From Pseudomonas aylmerensis (lineage in GTDB: Bacteria > Pseudomonadota > Gammaproteobacteria > Pseudomonadales > Pseudomonadaceae), in contig NZ_MAUE01000013.1 of assembly GCF_001702265.1 (NCBI RefSeq), positions 1 through 64,000 of the forward strand: a DNA stretch of 64,000 nucleotides, in the 5' to 3' direction. The position numbers were made by a program, and so were the translations under genes. This document shows, piece by piece, positions 1-10,088 of the stretch. The notes under the pieces are model-generated. The model was not told the DNA's origin. It saw only the letters and a list, made by a program, of their open reading frames with translations, and did no database searches. Numbering within the stretch: the first letter of the stretch is position 1; each line of letters opens with the position of its first letter.

Positions 1-27
1 TGAACTGGTCAAGTAATCTTGGACACC
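1..27. repeat. IS left terminal inverted repeat
   Basis: This 27-bp end matches the reverse complement of 1218-1244 at 22 of 27 positions. It ends in the TG/CA dinucleotide usual for IS3-family termini. Confidence 0.9.
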
Positions 28-37
28 GATTAAGGTT

Positions 38-1179
<1,142 letters not shown>

Positions 1180-1217
1180 ACACCTCAGATTTGGACGCCA
1201 TCATAGCGCCCGATTGA

Positions 1218-1244
1218 GGTGTCCAAAATCATTAGGCCAGTTCA
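1218..1244. repeat. IS right terminal inverted repeat
   Basis: This is the partner of the repeat at 1-27. The outer 8 bp (reading inward TGAACTGG) and the inner 9 bp are identical between the two ends; the five mismatches fall in the middle. Confidence 0.9.
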
Positions 1245-1391
1245 GGCTCAGGTCGGATAGGAAGATCCGTAGCGCAGGATAAACACGACGCCCCTTAGGA
1301 GCTGTAGGAATAAGCCGCTACGCCCCGTCAGCATAGCTGAAACACTCAACCTCCCATTTTACCGCCCCCAACTGCGTCGCGGAGTCTGCGT

Positions 1392-1790
1392 TCAGGCCTG
1401 TTCCCGCGACTCGACACCCAGTTCATCCCACACCGACTCAGCCAAGTGGAACGTCGCGTTCGCCGCCGGTATGCCGCAGTAAATCGCGCTCTGCATCAGC
1501 ACTTCCTTGATCTCGGCGCGGGTCACGCCATTGCTGGCCGCGGCGCGCAGGTGCAGCTTGAGTTCTTCGCTGCGGTTCATGCCGATCAGCATGGCGATGG
1601 TGATCAGGCTGCGGGTGTGCCGGGGCAGGCCCGGGCGGGTCCAGATGTCACCCCAGGCGTGGCGGGTGATCATTTCCTGGAACTCACTGTTGAACTCGGT
1701 CAGGGCATTGAGGCTGCGGTCGACATGCGCATCACCCAGGACTTCGCGGCGCACCTGCAGGCCATCGGCATAACGTTGTTTCTCATCCAC
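1392..1790 (-). CDS. pcaC: 4-carboxymuconolactone decarboxylase
   Basis: PcaC converts 4-carboxymuconolactone to beta-ketoadipate enol-lactone in the protocatechuate ortho pathway (cytoplasm). The 132-residue product has the CMD/AhpD-like fold signature (RHTRSLITIAMLIGMN, then CGIPAANATFHLAE near the C-terminus) and the usual family length of about 130. I chose the GTG at 1790-1788, preceded by GGGAG at a good distance, over a longer open frame to 1958; the extra N-terminus would be repeat-derived and unlike the family. It is the last gene of the pca cluster and is separated from pcaD by about 250 bp containing a REP-like repeat, so its expression may be partly uncoupled. Confidence 0.95.
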   Translation of the reverse strand: MDEKQRYADGLQVRREVLGDAHVDRSLNALTEFNSEFQEMITRHAWGDIWTRPGLPRHTRSLITIAMLIGMNRSEELKLHLRAAASNGVTRAEIKEVLMQSAIYCGIPAANATFHLAESVWDELGVESREQA

Positions 1791-1884
1791 AAAAATACTC
1801 CCGACTGAATGTGATAAAGGCTCGCCCCACCGTAGCAAACGCACTTGCCGTATCCAGCACACTTGTCTTGCTGAGCGGACATAT

Positions 1885-1955
1885 TGTGGCGAGCGAGCTT
1901 GTTGTGGCGAGCGGGCTTGCCCCGCGTTGGGCTGCGCAGCAGCCCCAAATCCAGG
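1885..1955. repeat. REP-like palindromic repeat between pcaD and pcaC
   Basis: Two tandem copies of the TGTGGCGAGCGRGCTTG motif are followed by a GC-rich inverted stretch (GGGCTGCGCAGCAGCCCC). The same arm recurs at 54745-54880. It is an intergenic Pseudomonas repeat, not a gene. Confidence 0.8.
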
Positions 1956-2040
1956 CACACTGCTTCACCTGAACAAACGCACCGACTGACTCACGCCCGC
2001 TTCGCCCCCCCAACCCTGTGCAATCCCGCTCACCACAGGT

Positions 2041-2832
2041 TCAATGCGCCAGCAGAAACTCCAGCACCCGCCCACTGAACGCCGCACCCGCCTGCACATT
2101 GGACAGGTGCGCAGCATAGAACTCGGCGTATTCGGCGCCCTGCACATGGCTCTGGATAAAGTGGCTGCCGGCCGGTGGCGTGACGGCATCTTCGGTGCCG
2201 GCAATCGCCAGGGTCGGCACTTTGATCAAGGCCAGTTGCTCGCGGAAATCGGCGTCGCGCACCGCCGCACAGTTGGCCGCGTAGCCTTCGGGCGAGGTCG
2301 CCGCGAGCATGTCGGTGATCTGCTGGGCCTGGTGCGGGTTGGCCGCAGCGAAATCGGCGGTGAACCAGCGCGCAATCGATGCATCGCGCAACGCTACCAT
2401 CGCCGCCGCGCCATCGCGCAGGACCATCTCGATACGCGGGTTCCAGATGTCCGGCGTGCCGATCTTGGCGGCGGTGTTGCACACCACCAGGCGCTGCAGG
2501 CGCTCGCCGGCATGGATGCCGAGCCATTGGCCGATCAAGCCGCCCATCGACAGCCCACAGAAATGCGCCCGCTGGATATCCAGCGCATCCAGCAGCGCAA
2601 TCACGTCGCGCCCCAGTTGCTCGATGCTGTAGGGCCCCTCGGTGACCAGGGATTTGCCATGGCCACGGGTATCGAAACGCAACACGCGAAAATGCCTGGT
2701 GAAAGCCGGGATCTGGATGTCCCACATGTGCAGGTCAGTGCCCAGCGAGTTGGACAGCACCAACACGGGTGCCTCTACAGGTCCATCCAGTTGGTAATGC
2801 AGTTCGCCCTCGGCGAGTTGTACAAAAGCCAC
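2041..2832 (-). CDS. pcaD: 3-oxoadipate enol-lactonase
   Basis: PcaD hydrolyses beta-ketoadipate enol-lactone to beta-ketoadipate. The 263-residue protein is a single-domain alpha/beta hydrolase of the usual length. The nucleophile elbow is GLSMGG (S95). The acid is probably D215 (AGTEDAVTPP) and the base H242 near the C-terminus. An oxyanion-region motif, SNSLGTDLHMWD, is seen around residue 30. It starts 10 bp after the pcaB stop, in the same operon segment pcaT-pcaB-pcaD. The match in motifs and context is strong. Confidence 0.96.
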   Translation of the reverse strand: MAFVQLAEGELHYQLDGPVEAPVLVLSNSLGTDLHMWDIQIPAFTRHFRVLRFDTRGHGKSLVTEGPYSIEQLGRDVIALLDALDIQRAHFCGLSMGGLIGQWLGIHAGERLQRLVVCNTAAKIGTPDIWNPRIEMVLRDGAAAMVALRDASIARWFTADFAAANPHQAQQITDMLAATSPEGYAANCAAVRDADFREQLALIKVPTLAIAGTEDAVTPPAGSHFIQSHVQGAEYAEFYAAHLSNVQAGAAFSGRVLEFLLAH

Positions 2833-2842
2833 AGCGTTCTCC

Positions 2843-4207
2843 TCAGGCGGTCAAGGCAAAATGTTCGGTGACGGCGCGGGTCACCCAGGTGTGCGCCTGG
2901 CCCAGGTAGTGGGCCGGGTCGAGCAGGCGGTCGAGTTCAGCGGCGGACAGTTCGTGGGTGATTTGCGGCTCGTCCGCCAGCACCGCACGCAAGTGACGCC
3001 CCTCGGCGACCGCGCGTTTACAGCATTGTTCGAGCAGGTGGTGGGCGGTCTCGCGCCCCAGGCGTTGGGCGAGCACGATGCTCACCGCTTCGGCCAGCAC
3101 CAGGCCCTGGGTCAGGTCGAGGTTCTGCGCCATGCGCTCAGGATTGACCTCCAACCCCTCGCTCACCAGCAAGGCCTGGTGCAGCGCTCCTGAGACCAAC
3201 CGGCAAATCTCCGGCAGGGTTTCCCACTCGGCGTGCCACAGGCCCAGGCTGCGCTCGTGTTCCTGGGGCATGGCGCTGAACAGTGTCGCCACCAGGCCAG
3301 GTACGCGAGTCGCCGCGCTGATCAGTACGGCGGCGCCCACCGGGTTGCGTTTGTGCGGCATGGTCGAGGAACCGCCCTTGCCCGGCGCCGACGGCTCGAA
3401 GACTTCCGCCGCCTCGGTCTGCATCAGCAGGCTGATATCACGCCCCAGCTTGCCGAGGCTGCCGGCGATCAGGCCGAGCACACTGGCAAACTCCACCAAA
3501 CGGTCGCGCTGGGTATGCCAGGGTTGTTCGGGCAGGCCCAGCTGCAATTCGGCAGCCAAGGCCTCGGCGACCGGCATCGCCTGTTCACCGAGTGCTGCCA
3601 AAGTGCCGGACGCGCCGCCAAATTGCAGCACCAGCAGACGCGGTTTCAGCTCGGCGAGACGTTGCCGACTGCGCGTCACTGCCCCCAGCCAACCAGCGAT
3701 TTTCATCCCCAACGTGACCGGTGTCGCATGCTGCAACCAGGTACGCCCAGCTAACGGTACGCCGGCATAACGCTGCGCCTGCACGGCCAGCACGCCGCCC
3801 AGTTGCGCCAGGTCAGCTTCGATCAACGCCAGCGCCTGGCGTATTTGCAGGACCAGGCCGGTGTCCATCACGTCCTGGCTGGTCGCGCCCAGATGTACAT
3901 AACGCTCGGCCCCGGCATCCTCACTGGCGATCAACTTGCCCAGCGCCTTCACCAACGGAATGGCCGAATTCCCCGCCGTGGCAATCGCCACGCCGAGGGC
4001 GTCCACGTCGTACCGCGACGCCAGGCAGGCCTGGGCAATCGGGGCAACGGCGGCGTGCGGAATCAAGCCGACCCGCGCTTCGGCACGGGCCAGGCCCGCT
4101 TCGAAATCGAGCATGCCCTGCAGGCGCCCCTGGTCGCAGAACACCTCGGCCATGCTGTCAGCGGTGAAGTAGGCGTCGAACAATTGATTGCTCGTGCGCA
4201 GCGTCAT
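2843..4207 (-). CDS. pcaB: 3-carboxy-cis,cis-muconate cycloisomerase
   Basis: PcaB lactonises 3-carboxy-cis,cis-muconate, the product of protocatechuate 3,4-dioxygenase, to 4-carboxymuconolactone. The 454-residue protein belongs to the fumarase/aspartase/adenylosuccinate lyase superfamily. The superfamily signature GGSSTMPHKRNP is present around residue 280, with the conserved GATSQDVMDT segment upstream (around residue 107). It lies between pcaT (9 bp upstream) and pcaD (10 bp downstream), clearly co-transcribed. Confidence 0.96.
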   Translation of the reverse strand: MTLRTSNQLFDAYFTADSMAEVFCDQGRLQGMLDFEAGLARAEARVGLIPHAAVAPIAQACLASRYDVDALGVAIATAGNSAIPLVKALGKLIASEDAGAERYVHLGATSQDVMDTGLVLQIRQALALIEADLAQLGGVLAVQAQRYAGVPLAGRTWLQHATPVTLGMKIAGWLGAVTRSRQRLAELKPRLLVLQFGGASGTLAALGEQAMPVAEALAAELQLGLPEQPWHTQRDRLVEFASVLGLIAGSLGKLGRDISLLMQTEAAEVFEPSAPGKGGSSTMPHKRNPVGAAVLISAATRVPGLVATLFSAMPQEHERSLGLWHAEWETLPEICRLVSGALHQALLVSEGLEVNPERMAQNLDLTQGLVLAEAVSIVLAQRLGRETAHHLLEQCCKRAVAEGRHLRAVLADEPQITHELSAAELDRLLDPAHYLGQAHTWVTRAVTEHFALTA

Positions 4208-4216
4208 AACGGTCCC

Positions 4217-5512
4217 TTACAAATCGTGGTGCAAATACGCCGCCTGTTTCGGCAGGCGCAAGCTGAACAGGAAGGCCACCGCCATCATGCCGGTGACATA
4301 CCAATAGAAGGTGTTTTCCATGCCCATGGATTTGAGCCCCAGGGCCACGTACTCCGCCGAACCGCCGAAGATCGCGTTGGCCACCGCATAGGCCAGGCCC
4401 ACGCCGAGTGCGCGCACTTGTGGCGGGAACATTTCGGCTTTCACCAGGCCGCTGATCGAGGTGTAGAAGCTCACGATGGCCAGGGCCAGGGTGATCAGCA
4501 CAAAGGCCAGGAACGGGCTGCTGACGGTTTTCAGGCTGAGCAGGATCGGCACCGTGCACAGCGTGCCCAGCGCGCCGAACCACAGCATCGAGTTACGGCG
4601 ACCGATTTTGTCGGCCAGCATGCCGAACAGCGGCTGCATGCACATGTAGAGGAACAGCGCGCCGGTCATGATGTAGCTGGCAGTCTTGGCGTGCATCCCG
4701 GCGGTGTTCACCAGGTACTTCTGCATGTAGGTGGTAAAGGTGTAGAAAATCAGCGAGCCGCCGGCGGTGTAGCCAAGCACGGTGATAAACGCAGCCTTGT
4801 GGTCACGGAACAGCGCGGCGATGCTGCCGGCGTCCTTGTCCTGGCGGGTTTCCTTGCTGGTGGTTTCCTTGAGGGTGCGACGCAGCAGCAGGGAGATCAC
4901 GGCTGCAACCGCGCCGATCACGAACGGAATCCGCCAGCCCCACGCCCGCAGTTCGTCTTCGCTGAGCAGTTGCTGCAGGATCACCACCACCAGCACTGCC
5001 AGCAGTTGCCCGCCGATCAGCGTCACGTATTGGAACGAGGCAAAGAAGCCACGTTGGCCCTTGAGCGCGACTTCACTCATGTAGGTCGCGGTGGTGCCGT
5101 ATTCGCCGCCGACCGACAAGCCTTGGAACAACCGCGCCACCAGCAGCAACGCCGGCGCCCAGGCGCCGATGTCTTTGTAGGTGGGCAGGAAGGCGATCAC
5201 CAGCGAGCCGGCGCACATCATCAGCACCGAGATCATCATCGAATTCTTGCGACCATGCTTGTCGGCCACCCGGCCAAACAGCCAGCCACCGATAGGTCGC
5301 ATCAGGAAGCCGGCGGCAAAGACGCCAGCGGTGTTGAGCAGTTGGACCGTGGGGTCGTCCGACGGGAAAAACGCCGGGGCAAAGTAGATGGCGCAGAAGG
5401 CATAGACGTAGAAGTCGAACCATTCGACGAGGTTGCCGGAAGACGCACCGACGATCGCAAAAATCCGTTTGCTGCGTTCTTCTCCGGTGTAGTGGCTGGT
5501 TTTTGTTGTCAT
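4217..5512 (-). CDS. pcaT: MFS dicarboxylate transporter PcaT
   Basis: This is an inner-membrane permease of the metabolite:H+ symporter branch of the major facilitator superfamily (KgtP/ProP-like), 431 residues with about 12 hydrophobic segments. The loop 2-3 motif is visible as [17 protein letters not shown], and the N-terminal [16 protein letters not shown] is typical of the KgtP/ShiA/PcaT group. Its place between pcaHG and pcaBD supports beta-ketoadipate or adipate-type dicarboxylate uptake; the substrate is inferred from the pcaT of P. putida. An A-rich Hfq/Crc-type motif lies over its first codons. Confidence 0.9.
   Translation of the reverse strand: MTTKTSHYTGEERSKRIFAIVGASSGNLVEWFDFYVYAFCAIYFAPAFFPSDDPTVQLLNTAGVFAAGFLMRPIGGWLFGRVADKHGRKNSMMISVLMMCAGSLVIAFLPTYKDIGAWAPALLLVARLFQGLSVGGEYGTTATYMSEVALKGQRGFFASFQYVTLIGGQLLAVLVVVILQQLLSEDELRAWGWRIPFVIGAVAAVISLLLRRTLKETTSKETRQDKDAGSIAALFRDHKAAFITVLGYTAGGSLIFYTFTTYMQKYLVNTAGMHAKTASYIMTGALFLYMCMQPLFGMLADKIGRRNSMLWFGALGTLCTVPILLSLKTVSSPFLAFVLITLALAIVSFYTSISGLVKAEMFPPQVRALGVGLAYAVANAIFGGSAEYVALGLKSMGMENTFYWYVTGMMAVAFLFSLRLPKQAAYLHHDL
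5500..5507 (-). promoter_or_regulatory. Candidate Hfq/Crc catabolite-activity motif at the pcaT start
   Basis: Read on the minus strand, the first codons of pcaT contain AACAAAAA, an exact match to the AAnAAnAA motif bound by Hfq-Crc in pseudomonads. It begins 3 nt after the start codon, where binding would block ribosome loading. A run of seven A residues also sits just before the ATG. This is pattern-based only. Confidence 0.5.
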
Positions 5513-5612
5513 GTTTTTTTCACTCAGTGGGAACGGTTATAGCCTAGACATACTTTGCAACAACCATGTTCCGCAAGCAGACTTTTGCACAGCAGTTGCC
5601 TGAACCGGCCTC

Positions 5613-5677
5613 ATCGCCGGCAAGCCCGGCGCCCACATGTGGAACGCATCCCACTGTGGGAGCTGGCTTGCCGGCGA
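5613..5677. repeat. REPIN between pcaG and pcaT
   Basis: There are two inverted REP arms, TCGCCGGCAAGCCCGGC at the left and GAGCTGGCTTGCCGGCGA at the right, separated by a short spacer containing CACATGTGG. It fills most of the 180-bp gap between pcaG and pcaT. Confidence 0.85.
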
Positions 5678-5693
5678 AAAATCTCAAGCCAAC

Positions 5694-6260
5694 TCAATAA
5701 TCAAAAAACACGGTCTCTTCGTCTGTGCCTTGCAAAATCACATTCCACTGATACACACCCGCCGCATCCGCCTTGGCGATCAGCGTGCGCCGCCGCTCCT
5801 GGGGCACACACGCCAGCAGCGCGTCTTCCCCGTTCAGCGCCTCGCCGTCAAAGTAAATCCGCGTCAGCAGGTGCTTCACCAGCCCACGCGCGAACACCAA
5901 CACCACCAGGTGCGGCGCCTGGGTCGTGCCCTTCAAGCCCGGAACGGCACCTGGCTTGATGGTGGTAAAACGAAACCGCCCTTCGGCATCCACCGGCACC
6001 CGGCCAAAGCCTTCAAAGTTGGGGTCGACAGCCTTGTCCTGCTCATCCTCGGGATGGTCGTACTTGCCGGCGGCATTCGCCTGCCAGACTTCCAGCATGG
6101 CGTCGTTGACGACATCGCCGTTGCCATCCACCACCTGCCCGCTGATCGCCACGCGCTCGCCGAGGGTGGCGGGCACGGTGAGGTCTTCGCGGTTCAGCCA
6201 GGTCAGGCCGATGTGGTAATACGGCCCGACGGTGTGGGACGTGGTCGCAGTGAGTGTCAT
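5694..6260 (-). CDS. pcaG: Protocatechuate 3,4-dioxygenase, alpha subunit
   Basis: This is the alpha subunit of the Fe(III) intradiol dioxygenase that opens protocatechuate to 3-carboxy-cis,cis-muconate. The 188-residue product has the family start (TTSHTVGPYYHIGLTW) and the shared intradiol core (VNDAMLEVWQANAAGKYDHP). I used the ATG at 6260, 1 bp after the pcaH stop, rather than a start 66 bp further upstream inside pcaH; this matches known PcaG N-termini. The alpha subunit supports the active site but does not ligate iron. Together with pcaH it forms the (alpha-beta-Fe)n enzyme. Confidence 0.96.
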   Translation of the reverse strand: MTLTATTSHTVGPYYHIGLTWLNREDLTVPATLGERVAISGQVVDGNGDVVNDAMLEVWQANAAGKYDHPEDEQDKAVDPNFEGFGRVPVDAEGRFRFTTIKPGAVPGLKGTTQAPHLVVLVFARGLVKHLLTRIYFDGEALNGEDALLACVPQERRRTLIAKADAAGVYQWNVILQGTDEETVFFDY

Positions 6261-6261
6261 C

Positions 6262-6966
6262 TCATTTCTCCATCGGCGTGGCGTCGCGGCCGCGCAGGAC
6301 GATGTCCCAGCGGTAGCCAAGGGCATAGGAAGGAATGGTTTTTTCCAGGTCGAAGCGGGCGATCAGGCGCTGCTTGGCCGAGGTGTCCGGCACGCAGTTG
6401 TAGATCGGGTCGTACTCCAGCAGCGGGTCGCCGGGGAAATACATCTGTGTGACCAGGCGCGTCAGCACGCTCGGGCCGAACAGTGAAAAGTGGATATGCG
6501 CCGGGCGCCACGCATTGTGGTGGTTGCCCCACGGGTAGGCGCCGGGCTTGATGGTCTGGAACTGGTACCAGCCTTCGGCGTCGGTGACGGTGCGGCCGGT
6601 GCCCGTGAAGTTCGGGTCCAGCGGCGCGTCGTGCAGGTCGCGCTTGTGGTTGTAGCGACCGGCGGCGTTGGCCTGCCAGATCTCCACGAGGATGCCCGGC
6701 ACCGGTTGGCCGTTTTCATCCAGCACACGCCCGTGAATGATGATGCGCTCACCGAGCGGTTCGCCGGCGTGCTGGGCGGTGAGGTCGTTGTCCTGCGCAT
6801 TGACGCGCTCGGCGCCGATGGTCGGGCCGGTGATTTCCGACAAGGAATGGGGCAGAAACACCAAGGGCTTGGACGGCGAACGCAGGTTCGTCGACTGGTA
6901 GGTCGGGTGCAGGTAATCAGGTTGAGTGCCCGCTTGCGGGCGCCGGTAACCGGGCTTGTCACTCAT
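6262..6966 (-). CDS. pcaH: Protocatechuate 3,4-dioxygenase, beta subunit
   Basis: This is the iron-bearing beta subunit, 234 residues. The four Fe(III) ligands of the P. putida enzyme can be placed: Y105 (GRYNHKRD), Y144 (PGAYPWG), H157 and H159 (AHIHFSLFG), each three positions earlier than in the classical numbering. The intradiol signature region GQPVPGILVEIWQANAAGRY is present in full. A good AGAGGA ribosome site precedes the ATG at 6966. It is followed directly by pcaG with a 1-bp gap, so the two subunits are translationally coupled. Confidence 0.97.
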   Translation of the reverse strand: MSDKPGYRRPQAGTQPDYLHPTYQSTNLRSPSKPLVFLPHSLSEITGPTIGAERVNAQDNDLTAQHAGEPLGERIIIHGRVLDENGQPVPGILVEIWQANAAGRYNHKRDLHDAPLDPNFTGTGRTVTDAEGWYQFQTIKPGAYPWGNHHNAWRPAHIHFSLFGPSVLTRLVTQMYFPGDPLLEYDPIYNCVPDTSAKQRLIARFDLEKTIPSYALGYRWDIVLRGRDATPMEK

Positions 6967-6983
6967 GGAGCAATCCTCTCTTA

Positions 6984-8183
6984 TTAGACGCGTTCAATCG
7001 CCAGGGCCAGGCCTTGGCCGACGCCGACACACATCGTCGCCAGGCCTTTGCTGCCGCCGGTTTTTTCCAGTTGATGCAGCGCCGTCAACACCAGCCGCGC
7101 ACCGCTCATGCCCAGCGGGTGGCCGAGGGCGATGGCGCCGCCGTTCGGGTTGACCTGCGGCGCGTCGTCGGCAATCCCCAATTCACGCAGCACGGCCAGG
7201 CCTTGGCTGGCGAAGGCTTCGTTGAGTTCGATCACGTCGAAGTCGCTGACCGCCAGGCCCAGGCGTTCCACCAGCTTGCGCACCGCCGGCACCGGGCCGA
7301 TGCCCATCACGCGTGGTGCCACACCGGCACTGGCCATGCCGAGCACCCGGGCGCGGGCCGTGAGGCCGTGTTTTTCCACGGCGTCGGCGGAGGCCAGGAT
7401 CAGCGCTGCCGCGCCATCGTTCACGCCCGAGGCATTGCCGGCGGTGACGGTCTTGTCCGGGCCGTTGACCGGCTTGAGTTTGGCCAGGGCATCGAGGGTG
7501 GTGTCCCGTGGGTGTTCATCGTGCTCCACCACGGTCTCGCCTTTTTTGTGCGCAACGCGTACCGGCACGATTTCCTCGGCGAAGTACCCGGCAGCCTGGG
7601 CGGCGGCCGTGCGTTGCTGGCTACGCAGGGCGAACGCGTCCTGATCGGCGCGGGACACGTTGAAGTCGTCGGCGACGTTGTCGGCGGTCTGCGGCATTGC
7701 ATCCACGCCGTACTGGGCTTTCATCAGCGGGTTGATAAAACGCCAGCCAATGGTGGTGTCTTCGAGCTTCATGTTGCGGGAAAACGCCGCGTCGGCCTTG
7801 CCCATCACGAAGGGTGCACGGGACATCGACTCGACGCCCCCGGCAATCGCCAACTCCATTTCGCCGCTGGCGATTGCACGGAACGCGGTGCCGATGGCAT
7901 CCATCCCCGAGGCACACAGGCGGTTCAGGGTCACGCCAGGGATGCTTTCCGGCAGGCCCGCCAGCAGCAGGGCCATGCGCGCGACGTTGCGATTGTCTTC
8001 ACCGGCCTGGTTGGCGCAGCCGAGGAAGACTTCGTCGACTGCGTTCCAGTCCACCGAAGGGTTGCGCTCGATCAGTGCCTTGATCGGCAATGCGGCGAGG
8101 TCATCGGCGCGCACGGTAGACAGGCCACCGCCGAAACGGCCGATGGGGGTACGAATGGCGTCACAGATAAATACTTCGCGCAT
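6984..8183 (-). CDS. pcaF: 3-oxoadipyl-CoA thiolase
   Basis: PcaF catalyses the last step, cleavage of beta-ketoadipyl-CoA with CoA to succinyl-CoA and acetyl-CoA. The 399-residue protein has the thiolase nucleophile C90 ([11 protein letters not shown]), the [10 protein letters not shown] histidine motif and the C-terminal CVGVGQG with the second catalytic cysteine. The ATG overlaps the pcaJ stop (TGATG), so translation is coupled. An ordinary acetyl-CoA acetyltransferase is a less likely alternative given the neighbours. Confidence 0.96.
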   Translation of the reverse strand: MREVFICDAIRTPIGRFGGGLSTVRADDLAALPIKALIERNPSVDWNAVDEVFLGCANQAGEDNRNVARMALLLAGLPESIPGVTLNRLCASGMDAIGTAFRAIASGEMELAIAGGVESMSRAPFVMGKADAAFSRNMKLEDTTIGWRFINPLMKAQYGVDAMPQTADNVADDFNVSRADQDAFALRSQQRTAAAQAAGYFAEEIVPVRVAHKKGETVVEHDEHPRDTTLDALAKLKPVNGPDKTVTAGNASGVNDGAAALILASADAVEKHGLTARARVLGMASAGVAPRVMGIGPVPAVRKLVERLGLAVSDFDVIELNEAFASQGLAVLRELGIADDAPQVNPNGGAIALGHPLGMSGARLVLTALHQLEKTGGSKGLATMCVGVGQGLALAIERV

Positions 8184-8962
8184 CAGGCTTCTCCGGGGGC
8201 TTGGCCATGGGCGGCGGCGGTACGTGCTTCGAGGTCACGCAAGGCGCTCAACTCGACGTCGGTGGGTTCCTCGGTGGTGCTGACCTGGTCGGCAAATCGA
8301 ATCGCCCAACCGGTGGCGGCCACGACTTGTTCGCGGGTCACGCCAGGGTGCAGCGCGGTGACCACAAATTCATGGGTGCCCGCTTCCGGCTCCATGATGC
8401 ACAGGTCGGTAATGATCCCTACAGGCCCAGCCCCTGGCAGGCCCAGGCGTTTGCGTGAATCGCCGCCCTCGCCGTGGCCGACCGAGGTAATGAAGTCCAG
8501 CTTGTCGACAAACGAACGCGACGACTGCTTGAGGATGATCAGCACGCTCTTGGCCGAGCCTGCGATCTCCGGTGCGCCGCCGGCCCCCGGCAGCCGCACC
8601 TTGGGCTGGTGGTAATCGCCCACCACGGTGGTGTTGATGTTGCCAAAGCGGTCGACCTGGGCGGCACCGAGAAAGCCGACGTCGATACGCCCGCCTTGCA
8701 GCCAATAACGAAAGATCTCACCGGTCGGCACCACCGTGTCGGCGGTCTCCGCCAGCTCGCCATCACCGATCGACAGCGGCAACACCGAAGGCTTGGCGCC
8801 AATCGGGCCGGACTCGTAGATCAGCACCACGTCGGGCGATGAAGTCAGGCGCGCCAGGTTGGCGGCCTTGGACGGTAGGCCGATGCCCACAAAGCAGACC
8901 GAGCCGTTCTTGAGGCGACGCGCGGCGGCGACGGTCATCATTTCATTGGTCGAGTAAGCCAT
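8183..8962 (-). CDS. pcaJ: 3-oxoadipate CoA-transferase, subunit B
   Basis: This is the beta subunit of beta-ketoadipate:succinyl-CoA transferase, which activates beta-ketoadipate for thiolysis. It has 259 residues. The catalytic glutamate of the family I CoA-transferases is E50 in [10 protein letters not shown], and the [12 protein letters not shown] glycine-rich segment is near the N-terminus. Its start overlaps the pcaI stop (TAATG) and its stop overlaps the pcaF start, so pcaIJF is a tightly coupled unit. Confidence 0.96.
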   Translation of the reverse strand: MAYSTNEMMTVAAARRLKNGSVCFVGIGLPSKAANLARLTSSPDVVLIYESGPIGAKPSVLPLSIGDGELAETADTVVPTGEIFRYWLQGGRIDVGFLGAAQVDRFGNINTTVVGDYHQPKVRLPGAGGAPEIAGSAKSVLIILKQSSRSFVDKLDFITSVGHGEGGDSRKRLGLPGAGPVGIITDLCIMEPEAGTHEFVVTALHPGVTREQVVAATGWAIRFADQVSTTEEPTDVELSALRDLEARTAAAHGQAPGEA

Positions 8963-9819
8963 TACTTGGCCTCCTGCACGGTGGCCAGCTTGGCCTGGAA
9001 TTCACTGAAGTCGGCAGTGCCGTGGATGTATTCGTCGATCCAGGCGGTAAACGTCGCACGGTCGCGGGCAATCGGGTCCCACGCCTGATAGAAGCGGTTA
9101 TCACGCTCGTTGTAACCATGCGCGTAGGAAGGGTGCGCGCCGCCAGGCACATGGCACACCGCAGTCAGTGCCCACGTCGGCAACACGCAGCTGTTCATCG
9201 GCGCGTTGAGGTCATCGACAATTTCCTCGACGGTGACGATGCAGCGCTTGGCCGCCAGGGCCGCTTCCTTCTGCACCCCGAGAATGCCCCAGAGCAGCAC
9301 GTTGCCCTTGCGGTCGGCCTTCTGTGCATGGATCACAGTGATGTCCGGGCGCACCGACGGCACCGCCGCCAGTACTTCGCCGGTGAACGGGCAGGTCACG
9401 GTCTTGATCAGCGGGTTGACCTTGGGCAGGTCGGAACCGGCGTAGGCACGCAGTACCGCGAACGGCAGGCCCGAGGCGCCGGCGACGTAGGCATTGGCCA
9501 GGTCGGCGTGGCTGTGTTCTTCGATTTCCAAGGGTTGCGGCCATTGCTTCTCGACCGCGTCACGCAGGCGGTGCAAGGAGCCCACGCCAGGGTTGCCGCC
9601 CCAGGAAAAAATCAACTTGCGCGCACAGCCGGCGCCGATCAACTGGTCGTAGATCAGGTCAGGCGTCATACGCACCAGCGTCAGGTCTTTCTTGCCCTGA
9701 CGAATGATTTCATGACCCGCTGCCGTGGGGATCAGGTGGGTGAAGCCTTCCAGTGCGACGGTATCGCCGTCGTTCACGAATTGCTTCACCGCGTCGCGCA
9801 GCGCAAGAATTTCAGCCAT
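8962..9819 (-). CDS. pcaI: 3-oxoadipate CoA-transferase, subunit A
   Basis: This is the alpha subunit of beta-ketoadipate:succinyl-CoA transferase, 285 residues. It belongs to the CoA-transferase alpha family, with the conserved GFTHLIPTAAGHE segment near residue 22-34 and FSWGGNPGVGSLHR further on. It is the first gene of the catabolic run and is preceded by GGGAG and, about 90 bp upstream, by a palindromic PcaR-type operator. With pcaJ it makes the heteromeric transferase. Confidence 0.96.
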   Translation of the reverse strand: MAEILALRDAVKQFVNDGDTVALEGFTHLIPTAAGHEIIRQGKKDLTLVRMTPDLIYDQLIGAGCARKLIFSWGGNPGVGSLHRLRDAVEKQWPQPLEIEEHSHADLANAYVAGASGLPFAVLRAYAGSDLPKVNPLIKTVTCPFTGEVLAAVPSVRPDITVIHAQKADRKGNVLLWGILGVQKEAALAAKRCIVTVEEIVDDLNAPMNSCVLPTWALTAVCHVPGGAHPSYAHGYNERDNRFYQAWDPIARDRATFTAWIDEYIHGTADFSEFQAKLATVQEAK

Positions 9820-9909
9820 GGGGTTCGGGCTCCCGGTGTGGATCGAAAAAGGCGCTGAGGTGGCGCCGAAGTGCTTGAAGATTAAGCCGGGTAAATGGGC
9901 TGAACAATC

Positions 9910-9940
9910 CGATAATCGACTCAGTGTTCGATTATCGAAC
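9910..9940 (-). promoter_or_regulatory. PcaR operators in the pcaI promoter region
   Basis: GTTCGATTATCGAAC at 9926-9940 is a 15-bp palindrome around one central base. Its minus-strand reading, GTTCGATAATCGAAC, differs at one position from the PcaR site I recall from P. putida pcaIJ (GTTCGATAATCGCAC). A second partial copy, CGATAATCGA, lies at 9910-9919. Their position, roughly 90-120 bp upstream of the pcaI start, fits activation of pcaIJF by PcaR with beta-ketoadipate as inducer. Confidence 0.85.
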
Positions 9941-9994
9941 GGATTGTTGTCTAGCTAATCTTCTCGTCGACACGCCATCAGAAGCGCCCCACCC

Positions 9995-10081
9995 CTGTAG
10001 GAACGGGCTTGCCAGCGACCGCATCACCGCGCTCAATGATTGACCGAGGCGCCCGCATCGCCGCCAAGCCCGCCCCTGCGA
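9995..10081. repeat. REPIN between pcaK and pcaI
   Basis: The arms are CTGTAGGAACGGGCTTGCCAGCGA on the left and a diverged complement (CCGCCAAGCCCGCCCCTGCG) on the right, separated by about 40 bp. It directly follows the pcaK stop in the direction of transcription and may act as a 3' stabilising or terminating structure for pcaRK mRNA. Confidence 0.75.
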
Positions 10082-10088
10082 CGGCGGG

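Noticed and set aside
3803..5542. Plus-strand frame of 579 codons opposite pcaB and pcaT
   Set aside because: It is antisense to two genes with clear family motifs. Its product is dominated by His, Arg, Gln and Gly from third-position GC bias, and no domain is visible.
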